This document shows, in pieces, positions 25,881-39,300 of a stretch of DNA of 64,000 bases. A model generated the notes under the pieces. That model made no database searches. It was not told the DNA's origin and saw only the letters and a list, made by a program, of their open reading frames with translations. This DNA comes from Xylaria sp. FL1777. Taxonomy: Eukaryota > Ascomycota > Sordariomycetes > Xylariales > Xylariaceae. Both the position numbers and the translations under genes were made by a program. The stretch is from positions 124,001 through 188,000 of the forward strand of contig MU400548.1 of the NCBI GenBank assembly GCA_022578965.1. Reading direction: 5' to 3'. Every line of letters starts with the position of its first letter. Position 1 is the first letter of the stretch.

Positions 25881-28249
25881 GGTGATGTCAAAAATAGTAT
25901 CGACGTAATGGGTGACGCGGGGGGCCGGGAAGATAACGGCGGGATTGAGAGAGGAGATGATTAGGTACTGTATAATAGATATCAGTTCTGTTTTAAGGCA
26001 CCGTAGTCTATCGTAGGTAGGTAGTTATCTTTATCTGTCTGGTGGGAGAAACGAGGCGGAAAGCGCTGAGGTACCTAACAGTGTACAGAAGCACCCATCG
26101 ATAAGCCAGTCTAGTCTACTAACTGCGTAAGGACTACTGGTATAAGGTACTATACTGCCTACCTACTTACTAGGTACCTAGATGTACCTAATATACACCT
26201 TACGTAACAGCTCCCGAAAACAGACACCCATGATCAGGAGATAGGTGCAGCTGCTATCACTTGGCAAGAGCTGTTCAACTTCTGTCTCCAACAACATATG
26301 CTTCCAACCTCATCCATTCGGGTAGGATGACCTTATTAACCTATCATTCATGAATTTGTTTTTCCTAGAAATCCACGACAAACCCATTAAAGGCCGCTTC
26401 CCCGATATAAAGAAGCCAGATCACTGCCAGATGCATACTTCGAAGATAGCATAGCCTGGACTTGTAGATGGCGGTGGTGAGTGAGGCAGTGAAGCGTGTG
26501 AGGGGAGAAGACGAGCGGTGGCCAAGATCAACCCTCAATGTGACGCTTTGATTGAGGTGCATGCAGCCACAATCCTAGAGATACACATGAGAACGTGGCG
26601 CCCGTCCTGTCCTATCCTATCCATTCTACTCCGGTATTCTCTCATCGCCCGCCCGGGCACCCATCACCCTGCATGCAATCAAGGTCTAAGCTGGACTGGC
26701 CTGCCTACACCCCTACAGTAGGCGACGTACTCGCGACCTACTCGCTAATAAAGTTACGCAGGCGTTTCTGTCATGGGCGTCGGACAGGAAGTACCGGTGT
26801 CGGCAACATCGACACAGTCGATATAATCGACATAATCGAAACGGCCTTTGACAGCTCTCCGCGCCGCTTCCTAAGACAGCACTAGAATTGTCCTCGGTCA
26901 ATCTATCCATTCCTCTCTGTCAGCCCAGCTTATTCTCTCGGTGAGCTTTGGTCGCCGCCAGTCGTGTGCTGCCCCGGATAGCCCCCAAACCTGTACCAGC
27001 CTATGAATCACCAAGCCGCTGTCTATCTATATTTGGCAGCTTTCTGACCTGGCCATTTGGGCCCGTGTCTCCCATCTATGCCATTACTTGCTTGGGGGCG
27101 ATGCACCTTTCCAAATATCCTCCGCTGGCGCAATCATGTGGTATTCGTAGTCCCCTGAGAGGATTGGATGTATGCTTCGAAAGACTGGGGCCTTGCTGGT
27201 TCTGTATCTATTTTCAGTTCCTGGCCCCTCAGGCCCATTGCTGCCATTGCGCCTATGAGTAAACACAATTGCAGGTCCTTTGGGCTATTAAATGTAGAAG
27301 TGTCTTCCCTCGCGTGTCTCTGTGCTCTTCCTTGCGTGATCGATCGCTATGTCGTCCTTCTCCCAGCCATCGCGTCCCCTTACCCTTGACCTATATATGT
27401 ACACCAAACCTCCCATCTGCCTCTGAAGACAATTCCGTTTTCGTCATGGAGGTTTTATTGCCGTCTTCAGACGTTTCGACAGATCAGCCCTTAAGTTGTC
27501 TACCATTCCCTACCTCGATCGCGGCCACGATGCCAGTTTCACATACCTAAGCTACAAGGGCCACTCTTCGAATAGGAAACCTGATCTGAGTCCCTATGCC
27601 GTCGAGAGCCCTTGAGTAGGTTAGACACCCCACAGTGGTCTGCTTGGAAGGAATTGGTTACCAGGAAAGCAGCTGAGCCAATGCATTTGTGCGGAGGGAA
27701 TGGGTCGCCAGGAAGGCAACCGGAGCCAATGCATCTCAGCAATGCCCTTTTGCTGCCTTTTTTCCACCTGGGAGTTTCGCACATGTTCAAACTCGCTGAT
27801 TGGGCATTCTCCCTAGTAGACACACCGGAACCTTCGGTGACTGCGCCCTTCCAGGCCGTACTTGCAACCCACTGCACTCCCTCCAGCCTCGCCATGGCGA
27901 TTAGCGTGCTATCCGAGTATCGGCTTGAGAAGGGAATCAATGCCACGAGCTGTGATGGGAAGTCCAAGGGCAATGAGATAGTAATCTTAGTGCAGAACGC
28001 AGCGGGCGATGACGACGCAATGCGACATTTGACGTGCGGCTCAAACCCACGACTCCGCACTTTAGAACCCCCTTTGGTCCCTTCAAGCTTCGTCAAAATG
28101 AGAGCTTTCGCCCACATAGTTCGTTTCTGGGAAATCGATACGGTTGGTTTTGCCTCTGTGATAATTCGATATCCTTATTTGAAATTCTCTTTGCTTCGAT
28201 ACTAGACACCTCTACTTCAACGTGACTTTTGTTTGGGAACTGGATAATC
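25881..28249. other. long 5' flank of zinc-finger gene A, partly duplicated
   Basis: No supportable gene in 2.4 kb. TACCTA motifs occur at 26150-26190. A frame at 27612-28205 is open, but homology to the 5' flank of gene B does not keep its frame, so I treat it as noncoding 5' sequence. Two imperfect direct repeats (CCAGGAA...GAGCCAATGCAT) lie at 27661-27686 and 27708-27734. The block at 27708-27835 matches 31737-31855. Confidence 0.55.
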
Positions 28250-28482
28250 ATGAGTCTCAACTGGCGTGGGCCGAGCGACTATTCGCCGGATGATGGCGGT
28301 TACCAAGGACAAGACGTGAAGTCCCCATCGTTCCATCAGTCTAATAGTTTAGATGCCCCAGCCATGTACGATTGGTTACCGGCCGACCCTTCGCCACCTC
28401 CTTTTCGACGTTACGCCACGCCACCCATTCTACCCGAGCATGGCTGTTCGTAAGGATCCATTTTTCCTCCACCTTATCATCC

Positions 28483-28540
<58 letters not shown>

Positions 28541-29968
28541 CATTGCTGACAGGTTTCCAGATTCCGCCTCGCTGTACTTGATGAGTGTTACCAAAGCCGG
28601 TTCTGGGGCCGAGCCCTTGAATTCTACCTTCTTGAGGATGAGTCACCTAGCCCTCCATACCGATGCCTCATGGCGTCCTGTCCGGAACGCGATTTCAAAG
28701 ATCCCAAGGCGATGCTCCGGCACCTCAAACACTGCAAGCTCTTCCCACAGGGAAAGTTCTGGTGTCCCGCATGCCAGCAAGACGATTCGTTCAAGGTAGT
28801 CTCCAAGAAGAAATGTTCGTGGGATAAAGTCAATATCGCGCGCAAGCTCTTCCAGAAGTCCTTAAAAGCCTTCCAAAGCATCTCTGGTAGCCGCGGTAGG
28901 CCGCACTGCTATTGCACTTGTCACATATCGCGGAATGATACACTTTACAACGGCCAAGTGACACCGTCTGAGCTTCCCATTCCACCCGCAGGATTCGGTG
29001 TGCAGTTTCACCAGGTCAAACCAGCCGCACCTGTTCCACAGTTCTACGAGCTTCCGAATACAGCGATTTCTGAACTCAGTGAGATGAATCGGAAGTCAAA
29101 CTATATGGGAAACCTCGAGGTATCTCGACATCCATCGTGCAATGGAGCACCTACCCCGGAAACACCCAGCCTTCAGATATCCCCTTCTGAGCAGTCTTCG
29201 TCGCCATTGGGTCGTTCCGCCTATTCAAGTGACATCTCCCCCGCGTCCACCAAACACACAAATGAGTCCCCAGTAATAGGTCATCTCCAGCTTCCTCCCG
29301 AGAGCATAGCCGTCACCATGCAACCACTTCCACTCACGAGGGAAGCGAGCCAAGTTAGTCGTCGTGGGGAAATGCCGCTCCTGACAGTAGACACACGCCA
29401 GTCAAACGTACCAAATATGCAACCCCCAGAATGGGTATACAACATGCTGCTTGATGAGGGCGAGACCCTCTCGACGGACATGTGTGGCCTTGGTACAGTG
29501 GATTTTGCCCCGATTATGTCATCACAACCAGATGAGATTCTCCCGCTCAATGCTCCCTTTGTCCCTAGCGAGTCTCTTGTTCCGCATGACAATACGGATC
29601 CCCACCCTTCTCCATCCATATCTGTTCCATCTTACTCGAACTACGACCTCTCTCCTAGTTCCATGTCGTCGGGGTCGGAGATGCTTCAATGCCACTATGT
29701 CGGCTGCGATTTCAAGCCCACCGGAAGGGCCGAGAACCTACGGGCGTACATGCGGAAGCATTTGAAGAAGCACCAGAAAAACGTGATTCCTTGCGGATAC
29801 TGTGATAAACCATTTACGCGGCAAGACAATCTCACCAATCACATCCGCAAGGTCCACCCGACTGTTAATGAGCCCCTGTTCAAACGGCGTCGGAGTATCG
29901 ATAGTCTCCAGTCTGTGGGCCAGCCGAGACGGAAAGAGTCTCGCAGAGAAAAATGCGGAACGTGTTGA
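28250..29968 (+). CDS. C2H2 zinc-finger protein, tandem paralogue A
   Basis: Exon 1 is 28250-28449 and exon 2 is 28561-29968, giving 535 residues; the junction produces SFRLAVLDECYQSRFWGRAL, matching paralogue B. An N-terminal Cys/His module (residues about 90-160) reads YRCLMASCPERDF, AMLRHLKHCK, FWCPACQQDDSF and KKCSWDK. A long Ser/Pro-rich, probably disordered middle follows. The C-terminus has two C2H2 fingers, CHYVGCDFKP to HLKKH and CGYCDKPFTRQDNLTNHIRK with VH. It is probably a nuclear DNA-binding regulator; no target is known. The intron carries a long TC microsatellite just before its acceptor. Both copies share the same intron position and phase, which argues for a direct tandem duplication. 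Confidence 0.88.
28484..28536. repeat. (TC)n microsatellite inside the intron of paralogue A
   Basis: About 25 TC units, forming an exaggerated polypyrimidine tract some 25 bases before the acceptor at 28560. It is absent from the equivalent intron of paralogue B. Confidence 0.95.
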
Positions 29969-32223
29969 TTTACGGTATCGTGGATTTTACTGTGTATAGC
30001 CGTGGGTGCGTGTGTGTGCACCTCCAGCCTATTCTACTATATTCAATTTGCGAGGTTTCCTAAGAGAAGACGTTTTTCTAGGTTCCATAAAAGAAGTAAT
30101 TTTGGCAAAGTATGACGTAAGCTACGATGATAATATCTTCACAATATATTCGATCAACGACATCAGAACCTCTAATCCATTATATATGCTCCGTGCAGTT
30201 ACTACTGCTAGCCACTATACGACTATGGTTGAATTATAGATTGTATACTACACGCCTAATTTCATATTTCATCTATGAAACGGTCGTAATCAGACGTTTT
30301 TCTGAACAACGTCGAATTAATCATCAACCTATCGAGCATCCACCTCATTTTCGCTCAGACTTCTTCCCCTATGCTCCGCCCTCGGGCACCTCGAGAATAT
30401 GGCTAAATACATACGTTCTTACAAGTGCTAGTTTTACTATCAACACAGCCATCATCGTGACATGCTCTCTATGGAGCCCGATCACCACAGCCTTCTCTAA
30501 ACTTAGACGGGTAGAGGGAGTAAGGACGTGGCGTCGACTCGATGGCACTGTGGAACCAAGAGTGCATATGCCACCACCCCTCAATCGGAAGCTGTTGCAT
30601 CGTGGGGGTACTCTAGGACATGCAGTTTACGTAGCTTCTCAGGCAGGCAGAGAATCAGGGCCGCAGAAACTGGCAAGATTAAGAGAGCACCTTGCAGACT
30701 GCCCGGCCCTCCACACACCCCCTCAGCCCTTGAGAGCTACCGAAAAATTATCGCAATAGATCTGCGTAGCTATTTCTAAGCGGATTTATTGTGCACTTCC
30801 AGACGAGGGGATATTTCGTGGCATACCTTTGTTGTCTTCAAAATCAGTTGGGAAGTGGGCTTGTTTCGTTTAGGAAGAGGATTCTATTGTATAGAAAACT
30901 CCCAGTTGTTCTATCCGCTCCAATCCTCCTTCATTCTCCTCGCAGACGGCTCTGAACGGTTATCCAAGCTCCACCCCTCCTTCATCCTAGTAGGTCCGCG
31001 GTAGTCCTACAGGTGGTAGCCCCCGGAATAGGGCATTCCGAAGAGAAGGACGATGAAGCGCTGTCGGTGCCTTGGTCGTATCCCATTGGTGCTCTACTCT
31101 TCTGATCAACTATGTAGATCCTTCTCAATCCTGACCTTGCCTTGGAAATGCCAGGAATTTCACTTGCATTCAATGTAAGAGGCAGTGCTTAGCGCCGGAG
31201 TGTGGCTAGGAGAGGAGATGGCGTTGCCCGCCACGCTTTATTTTCGATTCTATTATCGTCCGCCCCCAAGATAGATTTTGCCCCCAAGATATGGTATTAT
31301 AACTAGTCCCGGGCCGTTGTTGTTTGTAAATAAAACCTACTCGTTTCTCAGGTGGAATGGCTTTCTTCTGGTAAAGCTTTCGAGAGTTCCTGCAACCAGC
31401 TCATGGCTTGCTCCCTCGACTCTCAGCTCGGGTTTCTATGCGGCTCATCCATTGCTCATGTCCCCTTTTTTAGACCTTGGCTCTTTCCCCGCATGGTCAC
31501 CAAAACTTTGGTACGGTTACTTTCTCACAATGGAAGATAGAGCATGTACGAAACCTACCGCGTTCTTATCTCGATACTCATCCTGCGAAACAGCTACACA
31601 AAGGCTTGATACCATGGGCGTCGATTGGGATAACCTACCCATTGACGTCCCTACGAGTCTGCAGCACCCTGAACAGGGCATAGTCCCCCCCCCCCCCCCC
31701 CTCCCCCAGTACACAGTCCCTTCGGCTGAAGCAGGTTTCCTGTCCCAGGAAGAAGGCAACCAAACTCTCCGCATTTGTAGCAGCGCCATTCTGTTGCCTT
31801 TTTTTCACTTTATGCTTTGTACATGGTCTCGCACCCGCTGATTGGGCATTCTTGGTAACCAGGTGAATACTGATCAGCCAGAAGCTTACGAAGCCGTAGG
31901 CCCTTCGTAGCCCTCCCGGTATGCCCGGTTATATTCACGAATCAGAAATGATGCAACTGCCACGAGCATGTGGCAAACACGACCGACTATGCGTTGGAGC
32001 GAGGGGATAAGGGACAGGAGCCGGCGAACTCATAGCAGAAAATGTGGTAGGTGGGAATACACGCTGGTGCAGCTGCATTTGCGTCCTCTTATCCCTTCGT
32101 TCCCTTTCAGATCCGTCAAAATGGAGATAATGCCGCTCATTCCGGGCGAATTCCAGGCATCTATCACATATTTCACCTAATTCAAAGATATTGGCCTGAT
32201 CTGTACAACTCTATCTCTAGATA
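29969..32223. other. spacer between paralogues, partly duplicated 5' flank
   Basis: No gene that I can support. It contains a run of 17 C at 31685-31701 and a block at 31737-31855 similar to 27708-27835, including CGCTGATTGGGCATTCT in both (27794 and 31836). Frames at 30127-30759 and 31278-31841 lack family features. Confidence 0.55.
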
Positions 32224-34103
32224 ATGAATTCGAACATCTACGAAATGGAGGGCTCTCAAGCCTTGTTTAATAACCCCTACGAGCTCGCCAGCAGCGATCC
32301 AATGGATAATTATCATTTTGAAGGGCTAGAACAACAGCTTCCTGCGTATCCATTCGGTAGCCAGCTTGGTCTGGATGTGTCGCCTCGGTGGCCACAAGGA
32401 CCAGAGTTCCGTCCTCCTTACCAAGAAGGTATGGTGACTGATTACGCTCTAGATCAACATTGTTTGTAGGTTTCATGTGTCTTCTTACTATGCTCTCTTC
32501 TAACTAAAGTTTGAGTTTTCGTTCTGAGGTCCTGGATGACTGCGCTAAGGCTCGGTTTTACGCAAGAGCGCTTGAATTCTATCTACTTGACAACGAGCAC
32601 CAGAACGCCGGATTAAGTTGCCCCATGGCAGCTTGCACTGCACAGTTTAAAACATCCAGAGACATGCTGCGACATCTCAAGCACTGCAAGAAGCTTGCGG
32701 ATGGGAAATTCTGGTGTCCAACCTGTCACCGGTTCGAATCGTTCAGAGTGCGGACCGGTAAGCGGTGTTCGTGGGATAAAGACCATTTTGGGCGTAGACT
32801 GCTCCAGAAATCTAAGAACGTTTTCCGAGGCTTTGGGAGCAATCATTCAGCAATCCAGCAAACACCGACCCGTACGCGCTGTCCCATGTGCTCAACTCAG
32901 TTACCGAACAGGATGCCTGGTAGTGGTGATGTACCATTCAATCAAGTCAATAAGATACAGTCCACTAAACCCGCCACTCCACCCAGCCAGCCGGAATTAG
33001 CTTTACCGGAAAGCCAGCGCTATGAGCTATTTTCTACAATTCCCCTGGAGCTATTTTCGCCTGTAATTCCCCTAGAGCTATCAGGAGAGTCGAGCTGTGA
33101 AAATAGTCCGTTACCAACCTGGCCTGGGCCTGGGCTTGGGTGTACCGACACCTTCTCATCATCAGTTGTTTCCTCAGTATCGACTAGTTCCAACGGAAAC
33201 TCAATAAATGCCGGTGTCTCGCCAACATCTTTGACTCATGAGGAAGTTCATCCTACCACTCGTCGTCACAGGTCTGCGAGCATATTGAATAAAGCCAACC
33301 ACCGGGTGGTAGGACTCTGTGGTGATGCCGACACCGGCGGTCGTATCTTCAACCAACGTTGCGCCAGTCAATATAGTAATACCCCGACGAGCCATAGCCT
33401 CCAGCCCCTTACCCCTGGCATAAATATCCAGGATTCGGAAAATTGTGTTGGATCGTCAACCTTGCCAGCCACGCTTACGCAACAAATGGGTTCTCGTATT
33501 ATGCCAAAACTGAGGATAGCGACAGCCCAGGACAGCTTGGATCTGGCCCCGCCCTCCCCGGATATTGACATGCTCCTTCAAGAGAACCAAACGTTTGACA
33601 CTTCAATCACGACGAGAAACCTAAGGGTAACCAGTTTACCCGCGGGAACAGTAGACACGCCACCAAATGAGCTCTCTCTTTTCAACGCTTTTACATCTAG
33701 CGATGATCGTTTCGTAGTTCACCCGAAGTCACCAATTGTTCCCTCGCCACCTATATCGGCCACCTCAACCCCCACCTCGCACTCTTCGCCGACGGATAAC
33801 TTATCTAAACAAGAGATCACATGTGAGATATGCGGTTGGAAGCCGAAGCGGCCCAAGAAATCATATCTAAACAAACATATGAAGAGACACCGGGTCCGCA
33901 GCCCAATCCGCTGTACACGGCATGACTGCGAGATAACATTTACCCGTCGAGATAACCTGACGGCACATCTCAGACACTTCCATTCAATCCCTTGTAAGCG
34001 GCGTCGTGGCAGCTCTGATAGCCTTCTGTCTACGCCGCAGCCCAAGAAGAAGGATTTGTGCCCTGAGAAAGGAAACAGTCGTGACAATAGCGCTAGTTAT
34101 TAG
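32224..34103 (+). CDS. C2H2 zinc-finger protein, tandem paralogue B
   Basis: Exons 32224-32465 and 32516-34103 give 609 residues. The junction yields FFRSEVLDDCAKARFYARAL, aligned with paralogue A, and the donor (GTAGGT) is at the same place and phase. The N-terminal module is CPMAACTAQF, MLRHLKHCKK, FWCPTCHRFESF and RCSWDK. A long Ser/Thr/Pro-rich middle follows with a short internal repeat (FSTIPLELF then FSPVIPLEL). C-terminal fingers are CEICGWKPKR to HMKRH and CTRHDCEITFTRRDNLTAHL. Exon 1 is unlike exon 1 of A apart from its end, so the first 65-80 residues diverge fastest. Probably a nuclear regulator; no signal peptide is seen. Confidence 0.88.
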
Positions 34104-35756
34104 CCCAAGCCGGCCAACCCCCCTTTTGTTCATTCTCATTGTTTTTATTTTATCTTCCCCTGGTTTTGGTTCAATTATTAGTGGTCTGTTTTTCTGGAAC
34201 CCCCTTTACTTGGTTGCCTTCCCGGAATCTCTGAGTTGACAGGCCCTTTAGCGACCTGGAATCTATGCGTAATGATTTATGATGCGACGGTAACGAGGAT
34301 AATAATGGCTTTATGTCCGCTTTTGTACTGTTGGTTTATATGATTCTCATAGCTTTTAATGATGGACTTTAGGGAGACCAGGGGAGTCTACTACTCATGT
34401 ATGAACTCTCGGGACTTTTGCTTAGTCAAATTCATCCATAGTCGGGCAAATGCTATATGGCGCTCTTTCCTCCCAACCCTATCTTAGGACTGCGAACGTG
34501 AACAACAGTTAATCAATATGAAGCTAGTATATCTGTCATAGAGACTCCCAGAACTTGACCCCCCCACCATTGTTGACAAAGCATTTATCCGCGCCCTGGG
34601 CCTACTTTGGAAGATTTCCATCCCAATACTCTAAGTCTTTCGGGCTATAAAGTGCATTTTGAAAACATCGTCACATATATCATCTGAGATAAGCATTACT
34701 AAACGTTCAATTCACGTCTATAAAGCTCCTAAGAATTGTTGGTTTTGAATGACGCTGGTGCATGTTATCTTGCCTGATCTCTTCGTCTCCGCGCATTTGG
34801 TTCGAGATCTCCCAATCTCACCCAAGCTCTCTAATCTCTCCTAGTTCCTCCTAATCACATTGAAGGGCTTATTGATTATGCCTCTCCGTTCTTTCCGAAA
34901 TCTTGGACATCCTTCAGGGACCGAAGGGCAACGGGTAATTAGTCCCTGTAAGGCAACGACGCCTGAAACTCGAATTTGTGCCACTCAGCACTCTCTTCCC
35001 TTCTATAGCATACTATAGTAAAGGTCTTACGAGGAGTCAGGCTCAAAACGAGGCGGGATTGATCGTGTTTGGAATAGAAGCTATAAAGTGGCTGGTAGAC
35101 CTTGATCTCAGGATTTGCAATGAATGAACAACGACTTCCGATCTACGACAGTTCAAAATCCCCTCGTGGAACTCCTCTCCTCATTACAAGTTATTACCAC
35201 TTGAGAGCACCCCCTTAAAGGATAAACATCCCGTAAGCCCAAGGGCAATTCTACATATACGTACGATACAGGTTCTATTCGCGAGTGCATCGCACCATTG
35301 ACAGCCATGGGTCACTCAAAGTAAGGAGCATGCATTTGCTTTCCTGCATATTACATAATCATGGATTTTTCTATGGTCTCCTTTCAACTTACCCTACCCA
35401 ATACAGCCGTCCACTACCCATGTCGAGTTAACCTAACCCAAATACTAGCAAAAGTAGCCACTCGAAGCACTCGTCCAAGAAATCAAACAGAGACGCCGCG
35501 TACAGCTCGTCCTCGAAACCATCCTCTTCCACTAGGCCGACGCCACTGGAGCGGTATGTCGGCTCCGGAGAACCCCATGAACGCGTCGCACTTGGACGGG
35601 ACGGCGGTCGCCAGAGCGGTCAGCAGATGGTACAGGATTTCGATAGCTCGTGGAAGAATGCCTCGGGTAGTCGTTGAAATAAGCGAGCTTGTCTCTAGCA
35701 AAGCATTGCTTTCGTGGTGTTTTTTTGATATGCACGTGATGCCTGGGGGTGGCTTG

Positions 35757-35808
35757 CCTGGGATTGGGGTTGGGGTTGGGGTTGGGATTGGGATTGGAGT
35801 CGGGAAAA
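35757..35808 (+). repeat. G-rich TTGGGG/ATTGGG array
   Basis: About seven hexamer units alternating GGGATT and GGGGTT on the plus strand. The regularly spaced G runs could form a G-quadruplex. It resembles telomeric repeat types of other eukaryotes but lies inside the window. Confidence 0.85.
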
Positions 35809-36340
35809 GAAGATGCGAAGATGCGCATATGCGCACACTAGAAATACCTACTACCTAGCTACCTAATGAGAGGCATGGGATGACGTAGCTGGGTTTCAGG
35901 GCACACAGATTAAGCGAGAAATGCATGATGGAGAAGGGCGCCATGTACTCCGTATAGTATAGTATACTACTTACGAACACACGGATAGGCGAGGTTAGCG
36001 CCGGGGCAACTTGGTCTTGGAGTACGTAGTATAGTATATGTGTTCTGGGAGGAGTTCTCGGCTTTGGGCATTATCAGCTCATCCTTCTGCGCCGCCGCCA
36101 CGGAGGTTGCCGACGCTGTTTCTTCCTTTCCCTCGGTCTTCATGCCTAGACAGATCATAGATCGCAACATAATCAAGGGGCCTGGCTCATTCTTCATCCA
36201 TCCATCCATCAGTCTAGCTACCTAGGTGTCTACCTCCTTGCGACCACGACAGGGCACGGCGGGTTGTATATACCGAGATAGGCAATTATTGATTCCGGGA
36301 CCCTGGAGTTACGTATACCGGGCTGGCTCCGAACGGGGCA

Positions 36341-36364
36341 TGTGACGTGACGTGACGTGACGTC
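36341..36364. repeat. TGACG tandem array (CRE-like)
   Basis: Four consecutive GTGACGTGACG-type 5-bp repeats, ending in TGACGTCG. Each unit is a half site for bZIP (ATF/CREB-type) factors. Confidence 0.8.
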
Positions 36365-39300
36365 GTCGGCATCGGAGCAAGTACGGCGCTTGGGAAAAGA
36401 TCCCAAGGTCACGTTCCTCGATGGCCAGGACGCCCGGGGTTAGGGCCCGGTGATCTGTTTATTGAGACCAGTTTCGAATCACCGACCTGTTCAAAGCCAA
36501 ACGGGGGTATTCAGGCGCAGTCGTAGTTACAGGGGTCAGTATCGAGGACAAAATAGTGTACGGGTAGCTAGATAACTACCGAGACCGGGGGAAAATATCC
36601 CAAATATATGCAAGGGGAGGGCAATTAATTAATTCTTGCAAGTTCAGCTGATGGAGATCGAACGAGGTCTATTCTCTCCCTTGTCCCTGGCGTCCAGACA
36701 CAGATCGTACGGTTTCAAGGGCTGGAGCGCTGCAACAGAATGTTGCGACGGAGTCTCGTGGATTGGAGAAAATCGGCGGGGTAACAAGAGCCTTGGCGTT
36801 CGATGCAATCAATCGCATCGCATCTCGGATGTGGGTGGAGTGCGGATGCGAGGCGCCTCTCGCCTCTCTCTCGTTCGCCCGGGGTTCCCAGACCGTCTAC
36901 TGCCTGGGTAGTGCAAACAATACATCCTCGTCGTGGGTTTCCGACATAGGTATGTTACAACAGGCGTTTCTCTATTGGTCACGCTCATCAACACCTGTTC
37001 CTCACGAACGATGCTTCTCGCTCGTACGTCGCCGAAACAGTGACCATTGCTGGTTGGCTCGTGATGTCTACACTTCCCGGCAGGGAGTCCGCACAGACAG
37101 CAGAGACGTGAAGAGAGGCTTGAGTAACACGAACGACTGTGACAGGCCTTGGCCTCCTCGCCCGGGTACCGGCATGAACCTCACATCGTCACCCGTGCCT
37201 CTTTGATGCATAGCGCTTTTGGAGCTCAAAGCACCAATCCGGGTAGGCACCGCCGTCAAGTTCATCTCCACGGGCTTGCCGACGATGCTGCCTCCCTAAG
37301 GGTGCACAATGTAGTATGTAAACACCAGCAACGCTTACAAATAATTTAGTGTATACCGAATACTCAAAGAGCCAAGAATTACGACGGGATTAGCTATGTC
37401 TTCCTTCTCTTTCTTGTTCCTGTTCTTGTTCATCATCATCTTCCTCCTTTCGGCCCCTATGAATCATCTGCCGAGGCCTTGGCTGGTCGGCAACCCGAAC
37501 ACCCAGTATACTTACACTACTTATGTATCGTGAGAGGGGCAAGGCGTCCGCCGAGGTCAGGTTAGGGCTGGGGAGGGTTTTCCAAATACTCTGTCGTGCA
37601 ACGCTCCCTACGCTAGCGTAACACGTCTTACTTAAACGTGCTGTAGTCTGCTGTAGGGTCCGTCATTTGCCGCGCCACTTGAACCAGGTCACTGGGATAA
37701 ATTTCCTGATCGCATTTACTCTCCGGTAGATCATCATGTCACTACCTAATCGAAACCGGGAATTCCACTTGCGCATTTGTATTCTACAGCAAAAAAACAA
37801 AACATATGACCCATACTTTTGGAAGGGGGGTTTGAGAAACACGGGCCCGTACCTATACAAGATCTTGCTCGAACGATGTGATACCGCTGCGTTACATTGG
37901 GGATTCTGATGCTGGCATCACTTGAGCTCGACGCTGGCAATCGGGATCATCCTATTTGTCCGCGTCGTCAAGGCGACTGATGGCGGGGAGAGGAGAACGG
38001 TACTGTGGTTATGTAGTAGTTTTATTTACGCTGAACTGGCGAATGCTATGTGTACTACGTAGGTACTGAGTTATGTATGCACATATGCACACCAGTTCGA
38101 AATTGAAAAGAAGTGGCTGTGTTGAGTTTGGTTGGGTCCAAGGTGTGGGAAAGGGTATTTGGAATATAATATTCGTACGAGGTAGCTTTGTGATAGTCTG
38201 GTACGAGGCGTATTCGGGTCATTCCTTTACAGGAGAACCCCATTTAATGTTACAATCATGTTCCTTTCATTGGTTACCGACACGGCATATCAAGTCTACA
38301 CTATTACGCATATATGGTATGTAACCGTCCTCCACGTAGCCTACCTACCGTACCGTATGCTGCTGCGTACATGCTATAATAGGTAGTCAATACACTAGAT
38401 TCGCATGAGCCACACCATTTCCAACATGTTACGCAGTAGAATCTGGTTAATTCTTGTTGATTTATATCAGTGGTATTAACATGCTGGCCATTGTGAAAAC
38501 CAGCCACTACTGTCGGTTATTCCGTATCTCTTTCTCTCATCCGTATTGTTGGTAACAAGTAGACCTAATTGTAAGTATCGTAGGGATTATGCTCACGAGA
38601 GCATGAGGATTTTCAAGTCCGGTCGTCTGAGCACCGCCAACCCTTGTCTGGCGGTGAAGATGGCCCCGCCTCTTTGAGAGACACTTGCCAAGTTGCTGCG
38701 TAGCGTCTGGCTCCCGGATCAGCCAAGGTCAGGCCAGGTATGGAGTGTGTGTAAGTATGCATGTATGTGATCAGTATGGTGCAGGACATTTGTAGTGTAG
38801 GTACAGCCGTAGTATGATGTACGATATACGCAGTATGTCTGTCATCTCGGGATCATTCATGGTCAGGCGTTTGCATGAGCGAAACGCGCGGGAAACCGGA
38901 AACCAATAAAGGATAACGCTGCTGGTGCAGTTGTTGTACTAGTTGAGCAAGGACTTCTTCTATTCTTTGCCCTTACCCAATCATCCGTTTCGGCACCTAG
39001 TCCATATATGCAACAGACTGTTTCGGCCGCTCGAGTGTTAGTTGCGATCATGCGCAATGACTTCCACTACAGTGAAATACAAACAAGATTACCGGTAGGT
39101 GGATGTGTCGTATGATGATGCGTTCCAAATGAAGATAGGTCACTCACCGTGTTTGTGTGGCGGTTGTGAGCACACATACCTACCTACACACACGTACGTA
39201 CGTAGTATACATACAGCCACCATACCATAGTGGACGAGACAAATTGCCGAGACCCCAACGTTTGCAAAGTCCAAAGTGGACCCTGACCATCCAATGCCGG

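Noticed and set aside
28036..28060. possible tRNA T-arm on the minus strand
   Set aside because: The stem has a mismatch, the loop is TTTGAGC, and no acceptor stem can be formed at the right distance.
27612..28205. 197-codon frame upstream of zinc-finger gene A
   Set aside because: The homologous block upstream of gene B is shifted in frame and soon stops, so conservation is at DNA level, not protein level.
31278..31841. 187-codon frame upstream of zinc-finger gene B
   Set aside because: Runs through a 17-C homopolymer and lacks any domain; only the DNA is shared with the flank of gene A.
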